Shown: positions 7,226-14,598, numbered from the stretch's first letter. The stretch is DNA of 32,504 nt from Candidatus Gastranaerophilales bacterium (GCA_023662705.1 JAMPIM010000023.1:1-32504); one strand, 5' to 3'. The notes: generated by a model not told the origin, from the sequence alone. Numbers and translations are program-made.

Positions 7226-8587
7226 ATGGTTAGTGTAAATTTTCAAAATAATTTAAAGGTTTATCAAACGGGCGGAATACAGAAAACACAAACCGCCCCT
7301 TTCTCTGCATCTAAACCCGCAGCTCCAACATTTAAAGCAGCTGCATATACTTCTGCTGTAACTGTTCGTACAAGTTTAACTACTCACGACGAAAAACAAA
7401 AATATAAAGAATTATCAGAAGATTTGGATTATAAATACAGGAAAAAACTAAATTATGCACTAAAATCAGGCATACTTTTGAAAAACAACTCTGATGATAA
7501 GAGTTCTGTGTTAGATAATTTACATAAAATCCTAAAAGAAGAACGCGATCCGGGGCTTGATGGAAGAACTATTTTGAAAGAATGTCTTGATATCATATCA
7601 AACCCTTATGTCATAACCCAAACAGCAGAAGATATTCCTCAGGAATATAAAACTCAAATAATCGGGCTTATGACAAATATGAGTGAAGATATTGAAGAAA
7701 TCAAGAAAGCAAACTACCATCTGGATACTCTTCATACAGGAACTTGCCCGACTGCGAGTGTCGAATTCGACCTTGCGACCAAAAATCCTGCCGAGTTTTT
7801 TAGAATAGTTGAAGGCTTAACTTCACCTAAAAATGAAGCTTACAAAATTATTGATATGGACTCTTTATCAGAAAAAACTCTTGATGCGGTCTGGTTATTA
7901 AATAAATTCAAAACACCGCATAAAATAGGAAACTTTGATAAAGCAGTCGTACTGCTCAAGCCTGATGAGAATGCAATTATTCGTGCCCGAATCCAAAATC
8001 ATCACAGAGACAAAGGCGAACGCTCAATCATTGATGTTTTAATGCAATCAACAATGATGCAATTAGGTTCACAACAAACATACAATTCTCTTACTGACAA
8101 ACGTGCACCAAACGCCTGGACAGAAGAAGACGGCGGACTGATTGATTTTGAAAAAACTTACGTGGAATCAGTTATGGAGAATAAAAATACAACTTCCGTA
8201 ATTTACCAAAAAGTTGACCAACACGGGCGTCTGGAAGGTTACGAAAAAGACTTTGCAACAATAAAAAAAGAATTATTAGATACTCTTGCAATGGGACACA
8301 ATATTATAATCGGCTACACTTGGCCAGACCCTGATAACGACAACAGACTGGCAGGTCACGAAATAACTATTGTAGACCATAAAACAGACAAAAACGGAGA
8401 AACAATTTTCATCTGTCAAGACTCAGACGATGATGTGGCAGCTCCTATTGAAATGCCTGAATCATTTCTGCTTCCAAGTATCCACCACGCAGGACTGCCT
8501 GAAGAAATCGCAGCACGCGATTTTGAATACGAAGACAGCTGGAAATTCGGCGTCGATGAATTTGCTAAAGTTCAACGAAATCAATAG
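7226..8587 (+). CDS. Lineage-specific protein with papain-like Cys-His-Asp candidate triad
   Basis: A 453-residue protein with no family I recognise. It starts MVSVNFQNN, has a low-complexity Ala/Thr/Pro region, and carries PTFKA at 34-38, the short tag also seen in five other proteins here. Residues 55-165 are charged and helical. From about 170 there may be a cysteine-peptidase-like domain: C174 in HTGTCPTAS at the start of a predicted helix, H378 in LAGHEITIVDHK, and D399 in FICQDSDDD, the order and spacing expected for a papain/C39-type fold. This is inference from motif order only. No signal peptide is seen. There is no Shine-Dalgarno sequence before the ATG, only an AT run. Confidence 0.8.
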   Translation: MVSVNFQNNLKVYQTGGIQKTQTAPFSASKPAAPTFKAAAYTSAVTVRTSLTTHDEKQKYKELSEDLDYKYRKKLNYALKSGILLKNNSDDKSSVLDNLHKILKEERDPGLDGRTILKECLDIISNPYVITQTAEDIPQEYKTQIIGLMTNMSEDIEEIKKANYHLDTLHTGTCPTASVEFDLATKNPAEFFRIVEGLTSPKNEAYKIIDMDSLSEKTLDAVWLLNKFKTPHKIGNFDKAVVLLKPDENAIIRARIQNHHRDKGERSIIDVLMQSTMMQLGSQQTYNSLTDKRAPNAWTEEDGGLIDFEKTYVESVMENKNTTSVIYQKVDQHGRLEGYEKDFATIKKELLDTLAMGHNIIIGYTWPDPDNDNRLAGHEITIVDHKTDKNGETIFICQDSDDDVAAPIEMPESFLLPSIHHAGLPEEIAARDFEYEDSWKFGVDEFAKVQRNQ

Positions 8588-8592
8588 TCATG

Positions 8593-8621
8593 TTGTAGTA
8601 TTTTCGTAAATAGTGTATAAT
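8593..8621 (+). promoter_or_regulatory. Promoter for the TPR gene
   Basis: TTGTAG (8593-8598) and a perfect TATAAT (8616-8621) with 17-nt spacing lie directly after the stop of the previous gene. The start point near 8628 leaves about 24 nt of leader before ATG 8652. A GTG at 8613 in frame with the gene sits inside this promoter and so cannot be the start. Confidence 0.7.
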
Positions 8622-8651
8622 AATTATATATATAATAAGAGAGGCGCATGG

Positions 8652-10313
8652 ATGGCAAACTTGAATATAATAATTATTATTGCTGCATTTTTGTTTGCGG
8701 TCGTTGCAATCTATGCTCTTTACGCCATTATTATGTTTCAAGGCAATAAAGTCGGTAAAGATAATGAACTTCAATTAACAACCAAAAATATCCTTGAACA
8801 GGTAGAAGTTTTATACGAAAAAGGCGAATATGCTCTTATTCAACTTTTGGCTACAAAGTATTTGGAAAGAGTTCCTAATCATCCGAAAGTAAGATTTTAT
8901 CTTGCGCAAGCTTATTATAAAGACAGAAAATATAATAATGCAATTAAACAATGTTTAACCATCCTTAAAAAAGATCATAACAATATTGATACAAAAAAAC
9001 TTCTCGGTGATTGTTTCATACAAAAAGATATGATTAATAAAGCAATCAAAGAATATGAAGAAATTTTTGATTACAGAAGCAACGATAAAGAAGTTGTAAG
9101 AACACTGGCTGAGCTATACAAAAATTCCGAGCAGTTCTTTTCTGCAATCTCTGTATATAATATTCTTGCAGGCTTGCTTGAACAGAATGATGAAATTGCG
9201 GATGTACAGCTAATCCTCGCGGAACTTAATGAAAGAACCCGCGATTATCCTGCTGCATTCGAAGCATATAAAACCAGATTAGGAATCTATCCGACAGATG
9301 TTTTCACCAACCAAAAACTTGCTGAATTATATATCAAGATTAAAAATTATCCAAAATCCGTAGAAACACTTCTCTACATGCTTTCTTTCGTAACCGAGCC
9401 TAAAATGCTTTTATGGGTTTATGAAAATCTTATTCAGCTTTATGTTGATACAGAAGAATACGAAAAAGCTATCGAATATTCTAACAGACTCCTTGATATC
9501 CAAGGCTCTGATAAATTCAAAATCAAAAACGACATAGCTAATTTTAATCTGAAACTAAACAACTATGATACAGGCATAACCATTTTAGAAGAACTTGTAA
9601 TGATGTCACAAAACGGTTATGACGTAACCGTTGAGCTTTCTAAAGCATACATTGAACGTAAAGAATATCAAAAAGCACTCGACAAATACCTTGCGCTTTT
9701 AGATAAATCTACTCAAAAAGAAGCAAAAAGTGTTCGTCAGCTTATTTGCGAACTTTATATTCTTTGGGCTGTTGAACTTGCAAAAATAGAAGATTTTGAA
9801 ACATCATATAAATATTTAGATAATGCAGGCGATTACAACCCGCTTAATCCTGAAATTTATTATAACAAAGCACTAAATAAGATTGCTCAAAGAGACACAG
9901 CCGCAAGCGTAGAATTATTACACAAAGCATTAGAATACGATAAAACAAATGAATATCATACAAAATATTTATTAAAACTCTCAGAAGCTCACCATATCTT
10001 AGGTAACTTCTTTGAAGAAAAGAAAGCATTATCAGACTTGTTAAAAATTGATGACAGACACCCGATGGGTTTATACAGAAGCGGTTTGATGTATGCAGCA
10101 CAGCACGATACCAAAAACGCAGAAGAATGCTTCAAAAAAGCATTGCAATATGACCCTGAATTAATCAAAGCAAAATATAACCTTGCACTTATCTACGAAA
10201 GCAATAACAGAGATAAGGCAAAAGAACTTTATATAGAAGTTCTTGAACAAGACCCGAGCTTTGAAGAAGCTAAAAACGCGCTCGCAGACTTAGCAACTTC
10301 CGACTATTATTAA
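8652..10313 (+). CDS. Membrane-anchored tetratricopeptide-repeat protein
   Basis: The 553-residue protein begins with one N-terminal transmembrane helix (about residues 4-30, rich in Ile, Ala and Phe), followed by roughly a dozen TPR units to the C-terminus. Clear ones are KVRFYLAQAYYKDRKYNNAI, a segment with EYEKAIEYSNRLLDI, HPMGLYRSGLMYAAQHDTKN and a last unit with KAKYNLALIYESNNRDKA. The layout recalls LapB/YciM, but the C-terminal cysteine-rich rubredoxin of that family is missing. AGAGG lies 8 nt before the chosen ATG. TPR arrays bind other proteins, so this is probably an inner-membrane scaffold facing the cytoplasm; partners are unknown. It ends 6 nt from the stop of a convergent small gene, with no terminator between them. 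Confidence 0.87.
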   Translation: MANLNIIIIIAAFLFAVVAIYALYAIIMFQGNKVGKDNELQLTTKNILEQVEVLYEKGEYALIQLLATKYLERVPNHPKVRFYLAQAYYKDRKYNNAIKQCLTILKKDHNNIDTKKLLGDCFIQKDMINKAIKEYEEIFDYRSNDKEVVRTLAELYKNSEQFFSAISVYNILAGLLEQNDEIADVQLILAELNERTRDYPAAFEAYKTRLGIYPTDVFTNQKLAELYIKIKNYPKSVETLLYMLSFVTEPKMLLWVYENLIQLYVDTEEYEKAIEYSNRLLDIQGSDKFKIKNDIANFNLKLNNYDTGITILEELVMMSQNGYDVTVELSKAYIERKEYQKALDKYLALLDKSTQKEAKSVRQLICELYILWAVELAKIEDFETSYKYLDNAGDYNPLNPEIYYNKALNKIAQRDTAASVELLHKALEYDKTNEYHTKYLLKLSEAHHILGNFFEEKKALSDLLKIDDRHPMGLYRSGLMYAAQHDTKNAEECFKKALQYDPELIKAKYNLALIYESNNRDKAKELYIEVLEQDPSFEEAKNALADLATSDYY

Positions 10314-10319
10314 ATGAAG

Positions 10320-10493
10320 TCAAGTTTCCTCTGGGATATATATAACGGTATCAGCTAAAAAATCTCTTGCTTCATCATAAGATGAAAATCTTGGGACAAT
10401 ACGCTGATAATCCTTAACTACAGACAAAATATCATCCGTACTCATCCTGATTAACCTTCTTGAACCTAATTCATTCTCAATAATTCTTGCCAT
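10320..10493 (-). CDS. Small 57-residue protein, unknown function
   Basis: An open frame of 57 codons on the minus strand, ATG at 10493 to TGA at 10320-10322. The ribosome site AAAGG (10503-10507) lies 9 nt upstream. The product reads like a real protein: MARIIENELGSRRLIRMSTD, then DDILSVVKDYQ, then FSSYDEARDFLADTVIYIPEE, that is two amphipathic helices and a beta end. I recognise no family. Structured element copy 2 lies immediately upstream on this strand, so the element would form the gene's 5' leader. A CATAAT box (10603-10608, minus) would start transcription at the outer edge of that element. It is convergent with the TPR gene. Confidence 0.65.
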   Translation of the reverse strand: MARIIENELGSRRLIRMSTDDILSVVKDYQRIVPRFSSYDEARDFLADTVIYIPEET

Positions 10494-10507
10494 TTTTTAT
10501 AACCTTT

Positions 10508-10598
10508 GGGCGGGACACATTTCATAATACTACCAGCTTGGATTATTAGTTCGTCCGTGTCCCTTTTGAACGAACTTCAAGTGGGTTCGCGCCGGTTG
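10508..10598. repeat. Structured intergenic element, copy 2
   Basis: Second copy of the element at 7062-7154. Main stem GGGACAC (10512-10518) with GTGTCCC (10557-10563): two base pairs differ from copy 1 and both are compensated. Inner stem AGCT (10535-10538) with AGTT (10548-10551) also keeps pairing, using one G-U. Shared blocks are ATTTCAT, CTACC-x-GCTT, CGTCCGTG and the identical 15-nt tail (10584-10598). On the minus strand it would be the leader of the 57-residue gene. On the plus strand it would lie downstream of the TPR gene. Compensatory change argues for a folded RNA. Confidence 0.7.
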
Positions 10599-10617
10599 CT
10601 GTATTATGTTTAACGAC

Positions 10618-10654
10618 AAAAAACCTATTTGACTTTAATTAAATCAAATAGGTT
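10618..10654 (-). terminator. Intrinsic terminator after thrB
   Basis: AACCTATTTGA (10622-10632) pairs with TCAAATAGGTT (10644-10654) across an 11-nt loop, an 11-bp stem. Read on the minus strand the stem is followed by a T-run (complement of the A-run 10618-10623), the form of a rho-independent terminator, 28 nt past the thrB stop codon. Confidence 0.85.
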
Positions 10655-10681
10655 AATTAGAAAACATTTTTATAATCTGAA

Positions 10682-11617
10682 CTAAAATACTACTGCGCCT
10701 TGTTCTTCAACCTTAAGTGTACGAACATCAGCTTTAATATTTTGTCCTTCCCAAATTTCTTTAACAGTTGAACGAATCTTATCCGTATCATATTTATAAG
10801 AAATAACCAATAATGATGGGCCTGCACCTGAAAGTACACAACCAAGTACACCATCTTCGTGTTTGAAGGCTTCCATAATATCTTTCATACCCGGAACAAG
10901 TTTTTCTCTATAAGGCTGATGCAATCTGTCTTTTAAAGCAAGACGCATAAGCTTATGGTCACAGGTATTAACAGCATTAATAAGCATTGCAAGGTGTTTT
11001 GCATTAAATATTGCATCCTGCATTGGAACTTCTGACGGAAGCACCGAACGCGCAATATTTGTAGACAATTCGAAATCAGGAATACAAACCGTCAAATCCC
11101 ATTCTTCAGGCCATTTTAATTTTGAATAAGTAATAGTACCGTCGTCTTCCTGATTAGCTAACACAAACCCGCCTAAAATAGCAGGTGCAACATTATCAGG
11201 ATGACCTTCAACTTCTGTAGCGATTGCAAGAAGCGCTGTCTCATCCGCAGGAGAACCCAAAAGTTTATTAGCAGCAAGCAAACCGCCTACAACTATAGAA
11301 GAAGAGCTGCCTAAACCTCTTGTAATAGGTATTTGAGCCTGAATATTAATTTTTAATTCAGAAGGTTCTTGACCGATTGAATTATAAAGCATTTCAACTG
11401 CTTTATAAACAATGTTATTTTCATCTTTAGGAATACTATCGAAAATCATCTCATCAATAGTTTCTTCTTCTGACATAAGATTAATTTCAATCCCTGTACC
11501 GGGAAGCACGGTTTCTTCAATAGTAATTGTGTTATAAATAGGAAGTGCCAAGCCCAAACAATCAAAACCGGGGCCGATATTTGCCGAACTTGCAGGCACT
11601 TTTACGCTAACTTTCAT
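10682..11617 (-). CDS. thrB: Homoserine kinase ThrB
   Basis: GHMP-family kinase that phosphorylates L-homoserine to O-phosphohomoserine with ATP, the penultimate step to threonine. The 311-residue product has the family marks PASSANIGPGFDCLGLAL near the start, the ATP loop PITRGLGSSSSIVVGG, EGHPDNVAPAILGGF and the C-terminal GCVLSGAGPSLL. The preferred start is ATG 11617, preceded by AAGGAG with 7-nt spacing; an in-frame start further upstream would add 12 residues with no ribosome site. Its own TATAAT box lies just upstream and a strong terminator follows, so it is probably a single-gene unit. No other threonine genes are in the window. Confidence 0.96.
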   Translation of the reverse strand: MKVSVKVPASSANIGPGFDCLGLALPIYNTITIEETVLPGTGIEINLMSEEETIDEMIFDSIPKDENNIVYKAVEMLYNSIGQEPSELKINIQAQIPITRGLGSSSSIVVGGLLAANKLLGSPADETALLAIATEVEGHPDNVAPAILGGFVLANQEDDGTITYSKLKWPEEWDLTVCIPDFELSTNIARSVLPSEVPMQDAIFNAKHLAMLINAVNTCDHKLMRLALKDRLHQPYREKLVPGMKDIMEAFKHEDGVLGCVLSGAGPSLLVISYKYDTDKIRSTVKEIWEGQNIKADVRTLKVEEQGAVVF

Positions 11618-11644
11618 TAATTTTCTCCTTTTAGCTATAAAGGG

Positions 11645-11650
11645 ATTATA
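11645..11650 (-). promoter_or_regulatory. -10 box for thrB
   Basis: A perfect TATAAT (minus strand) lies 27 nt upstream of the thrB ATG, with AAGGAG between. The -35 position is weak (ATGTAC/GATGTA at 17-18 nt). The start point near 11638 gives a leader of about 20 nt. Confidence 0.55.
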
Positions 11651-11675
11651 CAATAAAGAAGAAAAAAGTACATCA

Positions 11676-12284
11676 TTAGATATTCATTTTTTTGAAATCT
11701 TGAACATATTCAGGGCGTTGGTTCATATAATTTCCTTGAATTTCACCATCAGATTCTGCTCTGCGGCGTTCAAGATGTAACTGACCGTTCTTAACAATTT
11801 CTTGTAATTGGTTAAGATTTTGTTCAATACTAACAAGAACCTGTTCTGCATATACGGAAGCACTGTCTTTAGTTCTCAATGCTTCGTCCATTGCCTGATT
11901 TCTTACAGCATCAGCTTCTTCATAAGACTTACGCTTAATATCTTCACAATCAGCAATAACCTGTTCTTTAATTTTTTCAGCTTCTCTTTGAACAGCTCTT
12001 AACAAATCAGATTCGCTCAATAATCTGTTAGCTTCTGCCTGAGCGTCAGCAACAATTTTTTCTGCTCTCTGTTGAGCTTCATATTGAACCTGATCCTTTG
12101 TTCTCAAAAGAGCTCTTGCTTCTTTGATTTCATCAGGCAAAGCTGCATATAATTTGTCTAAAATATTAGTCACAACATCTTTTTTCACAACACTAAATGC
12201 GCATCCTAAAAGCGGAAAGCCTTTATCCAAAGCATCTTCCAGTTCGCTCATTAAACCGTAAATAACATCTTGTTGTGAATTCAT
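11676..12284 (-). CDS. Coiled-coil protein, ATP-synthase-B/DivIVA-like
   Basis: A 202-residue acidic protein. Residues 1-62 are a small head (CAFSVVKKDVVTNILDKLYA, then ALPDEIKEARALL); residues 65-165 are a long heptad-rich helix full of Ala, Glu, Lys and Arg (EAQQRAEKIVADAQAEANRL, then RDLL-like and AEKIKEQVIADCED), as in the stalk subunits b/E/H of ATPases or in DivIVA-like cell-shape proteins. No membrane segment is present. ATG 12284 has GGAG 6 nt upstream; a longer frame upstream lacks a ribosome site. The sequence resembles the many bacterial 'ATP synthase subunit B-like' orphan coiled-coils, whose role is not established. The next upstream gene encodes a protein with a similar head. 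Confidence 0.8.
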   Translation of the reverse strand: MNSQQDVIYGLMSELEDALDKGFPLLGCAFSVVKKDVVTNILDKLYAALPDEIKEARALLRTKDQVQYEAQQRAEKIVADAQAEANRLLSESDLLRAVQREAEKIKEQVIADCEDIKRKSYEEADAVRNQAMDEALRTKDSASVYAEQVLVSIEQNLNQLQEIVKNGQLHLERRRAESDGEIQGNYMNQRPEYVQDFKKMNI

Positions 12285-12318
12285 ATTATGCTCCAAAATT
12301 TGTATGATAGTTACCAGA

Positions 12319-12348
12319 ATTTTACAACAAACAAGTGACAAAAGTCAA
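12319..12348 (-). promoter_or_regulatory. Promoter for the coiled-coil gene
   Basis: On the minus strand TTGACT (12343-12348) and TAAAAT (12319-12324) are 18 nt apart, 5/6 matches each. The start point near 12312 gives a leader of about 28 nt that contains the GGAG ribosome site. Confidence 0.65.
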
Positions 12349-12362
12349 TCAAATGCATGTTT

Positions 12363-12728
12363 TTAAAGATTATTGTACAAAAATCTGATATCTTGTTCTA
12401 ATATTACAGTGAATCCCGCAATAATAGATTGTGCATCTTTATATCTTACACAATATGATTCGGATGAAAAAATAAATCTTCTCTGAATACTTGCACGTAG
12501 TGAATGATATAGTGCAATGCTCTTAAGCCCGCTGCTTTTTTTCTGTCTCAGAAGTTTTTTGTATTCATCAGGAAAACTTGCTTCTATACAGCACAAAACA
12601 TCATCAATCCTATTCTTATCAACTATTTTTACTTTCAAAAAAGTAAAACTTGAATTGTTATTGATTACATTAGATAATTTTTTTAAATGTTTCTTTAACT
12701 CAATAATGGATTCGTCAACAGTAAACAT
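12363..12728 (-). CDS. Hypothetical protein, possible divergent paralogue of the neighbouring coiled-coil head
   Basis: A 121-residue basic protein with no recognised family. It starts MFTVDESIIELKKHLKKL and ends FLYNNL. The ribosome site GGAG lies 8 nt before the ATG, so the gene is credible. Residues 33-63 contain VKIVDKNRIDDVLCCIEASF followed by PDEYKKLLRQKK. This lines up by eye with VKKDVVTNILDKLYAALPDE followed by IKEARALLRTKD in the downstream protein, at nearly the same position in each. The long coiled coil of that neighbour is missing here; instead the C-terminal half is basic and aromatic. Common ancestry of the two heads is an inference from a weak alignment. Confidence 0.7.
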   Translation of the reverse strand: MFTVDESIIELKKHLKKLSNVINNNSSFTFLKVKIVDKNRIDDVLCCIEASFPDEYKKLLRQKKSSGLKSIALYHSLRASIQRRFIFSSESYCVRYKDAQSIIAGFTVILEQDIRFLYNNL

Positions 12729-12768
12729 AGTTCTATCTCCTTTAATTGGATTATAACAAAAAACTTGT

Positions 12769-14097
12769 TTAATGTAAATTTAATGATTCAAGAATATTTA
12801 ATAAAACAGAGCCTTTATACCTGTGCTCCTGCAACTCCGCAATATTCAAATTAACCTGACCGCATGACTGTTCTTGAACAGTTTTGCAAAATTCATCCAC
12901 ATAAGAAGTACTGACATTGTTTTTTCTAAAAATTCCCCTTTTAACTTGATTGATTAAACCATCAACATATTTTTGTGAATTTTCAGAAGTCTCAGGCACT
13001 CTTACAAGCTGTTCCGTAAAATCAATATTTCCGCGCTCAGCATTCACTCTTGTTCCTGCACCGCCAAAATTATACATCTCATCAGCTCCGCCTTTAGACT
13101 GCGGAAGAATGTGTTCAACAGAAGCAAGATTCGGCCATAATAATCTGTAACCGATTTTCCAGGAAGGTTCTCGAGAAAATTTCATAATATATGCGGGAAT
13201 ACTTTTTCTGGAAGTCGGAAGACTAATCGCAAGCTGCTGTAATCTTGTCTTTAATTCTTCATCTTCAATCGGTTCAATAAGATTATTCAAATCATAAATA
13301 AACGATTTTCTGCTAAACGGTACCAAAAAACGTTCATGCTTTAATCGTTTTTGTGATTCTCCAATCAATGTACGCAATTGTTCATTCTTTTTTAATACGG
13401 AAGATTTCAGAATAATTTTTAAAAACTTCATAATCTGCTGCTGAGTTTCCATTGTTTTGGAATCGGTTTCATCCGTAAGTCTTGAAGCCTCTAGTCTCAA
13501 CTTTGAGATAACGCGCTGCGCTTTCGGAGAACCGTTTTGCACAATATCTTCACCAATCTTGTCTAATTTATATTTAAACTCATAAGAACTGAACGGTAAA
13601 TAAATCGGTTTTTCATTGATTTTATCTTCTGTTTCCGACATAAAATGCTGGAATCTGTATTGGTAATCCTCAGGCAAATCCGATGCCGCAATTCGAATTT
13701 GTTCTAACACAGGCAGTTGTTCTTTTTTTAATTTAGCACTGTAACTTGGTGTTATGATTTTTAAAATTTGCTGCAAATTCTTTTCGGGATGAAGCCGTGC
13801 AACACTTTTAATAATTTTATACACCTGATATTCAATATCCGTAATACTTTTTTCAAAAGGTTTCATCGTCTGCATAACCTCAGACACCGGAGCATCAAAA
13901 GCATTGTTATTAAGCAATCTTTGCACCCTGCGAGGGTCAATCATTTCAACGCCTGTGTACATACAAGGCAGTCCGTAGGAAAAAAGATTTTTTAATTTTC
14001 CCGAATTTGCAATCCCAAAAGCCGGCGAATTCTGCACAGCCCTCTCTCTTGGATAGGACTTTGGCAAAATGTTTGGCTGCAAATTGTCTATTCTCAT
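12769..14097 (-). CDS. Lineage-specific protein with HNH-like motifs split by a long helical insert
   Basis: A 442-residue protein. PAFGI at 25-29 belongs to the N-terminal tag shared by six proteins here. Residues 43-54 (LPCMYTGVEMID) resemble the CxYTG beta-hairpin that opens Cas9-type HNH domains, and residues 326-357 read SVEHILPQSKGGADEMYNFG then N352 and RGN, the E/DH-I-P-S-GG-N-N-(R/K)GN pattern of the HNH metal site (H329, N343, N352). Between them lie about 275 residues of predicted helix. A nuclease role is plausible but unproven; the second CxxC of zinc HNH proteins is absent. The ATG has no Shine-Dalgarno and lies about 11 nt from a strong -10 box, so the message may be nearly leaderless. 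Confidence 0.82.
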   Translation of the reverse strand: MRIDNLQPNILPKSYPRERAVQNSPAFGIANSGKLKNLFSYGLPCMYTGVEMIDPRRVQRLLNNNAFDAPVSEVMQTMKPFEKSITDIEYQVYKIIKSVARLHPEKNLQQILKIITPSYSAKLKKEQLPVLEQIRIAASDLPEDYQYRFQHFMSETEDKINEKPIYLPFSSYEFKYKLDKIGEDIVQNGSPKAQRVISKLRLEASRLTDETDSKTMETQQQIMKFLKIILKSSVLKKNEQLRTLIGESQKRLKHERFLVPFSRKSFIYDLNNLIEPIEDEELKTRLQQLAISLPTSRKSIPAYIMKFSREPSWKIGYRLLWPNLASVEHILPQSKGGADEMYNFGGAGTRVNAERGNIDFTEQLVRVPETSENSQKYVDGLINQVKRGIFRKNNVSTSYVDEFCKTVQEQSCGQVNLNIAELQEHRYKGSVLLNILESLNLH

Positions 14098-14108
14098 AAA
14101 TTAGGCTA

Positions 14109-14137
14109 ATTTTAGCATATTTATTCTAAGAGTGCAA
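14109..14137 (-). promoter_or_regulatory. Extended -10 promoter for the split-HNH gene
   Basis: Minus strand: TTGCAC (14132-14137), a 17-nt spacer ending in TGC, and TAAAAT (14109-14114), so both -35 and extended -10 are good. The ATG follows 11 nt after the -10 box, leaving a leader of only about 5 nt. GCTAA-TT-TTAGC is an imperfect dyad over the -10 that could be an operator. Confidence 0.65.
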
Positions 14138-14140
14138 TAA

Positions 14141-14175
14141 TTAACAGCGCGAGAAAAAATTCACCGCGCTGTTAA
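14141..14175 (-). terminator. Hairpin after the NPF-repeat gene
   Basis: TTAACAGCGCG (14141-14151) and CGCGCTGTTAA (14165-14175) form an 11-bp GC-rich stem with a 13-nt loop, 24 nt beyond the stop of the small minus-strand gene. The downstream side on the minus strand reads AATTATTG, U-rich but not a clean run, so it is probably a terminator of moderate strength. Confidence 0.55.
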
Positions 14176-14199
14176 AAAGGTATGTATATTTTTGAGTCT

Positions 14200-14454
14200 C
14201 TAAGCCTCTATGAATAGTCGTCTTCCGACTATATTCGGCTGATTATTGTAATATCCCGCGAAATACCCGCCTGCCACAGGACGGTTTTGCCCGTAAGTTG
14301 CAAACGGATTTTCATGATTGGAATTTACAAAAGGGTTATTTGATGCAAACGGATTTGAAGCCGCACCTTTTGAATTGGTACGCTTAATCTCTCCCGCCTG
14401 AAAAGTAGGAGATGCTGTTAAAACTCTTGATAATAAACTTACGATTTCTGCCAT
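14200..14454 (-). CDS. Small NPF-repeat protein with PTFQAG tag
   Basis: An 84-residue protein of unknown function. It starts MAEIVSLLSRVLTA, then PTFQAG at 16-21, the N-terminal tag shared with five other proteins here. The middle has three Asn-Pro-Phe motifs (SNPFASNNPFVNS and ENPFATYG) in a stretch rich in Asn, Ala and Gly, and the end is an aromatic GGYFAGYYNNQPNIVGRRLF. The composition suggests a flexible, perhaps surface or exported, protein; no signal peptide is seen. AAAGGT with 7-nt spacing precedes the ATG and lies inside a perfect inverted repeat, which may control translation. In eukaryotes NPF binds EH domains; relevance here is unknown. Confidence 0.75.
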   Translation of the reverse strand: MAEIVSLLSRVLTASPTFQAGEIKRTNSKGAASNPFASNNPFVNSNHENPFATYGQNRPVAGGYFAGYYNNQPNIVGRRLFIEA

Positions 14455-14461
14455 TTAGGTT

Positions 14462-14476
14462 ACCTTTCTGAAAGGT
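14462..14476 (-). promoter_or_regulatory. Perfect inverted repeat over the ribosome site of the NPF-repeat gene
   Basis: ACCTTTC-T-GAAAGGT is a 7+7 perfect dyad; on the minus strand the second half contains the Shine-Dalgarno AAAGGT, 7 nt before the ATG. As RNA it can form a 5-bp stem with a 5-nt loop that hides the ribosome site; as DNA it could be an operator. Confidence 0.45.
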
Positions 14477-14598
14477 GTTTAATGATTTATTTTCTAAAGT
14501 CAATTTATTTATCGACAAAAATTTGAAAAACTTGAATCACAAATTTAAAACATCAACTGCATGTATGAGATTTTATTTTTAGCTGTTCGGCGGATATC

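Noticed and set aside
8613..8651. GTG start adding 13 residues to the membrane TPR protein
   Set aside because: The GTG overlaps the -10 box of the promoter, and ATG 8652 has a well-placed AGAGG.
12769..14097. Cas9 or CRISPR-associated origin of the split-HNH protein
   Set aside because: Only the HNH-like motifs match; there is no RuvC motif, no bridge helix, no cas neighbour and no repeat array.
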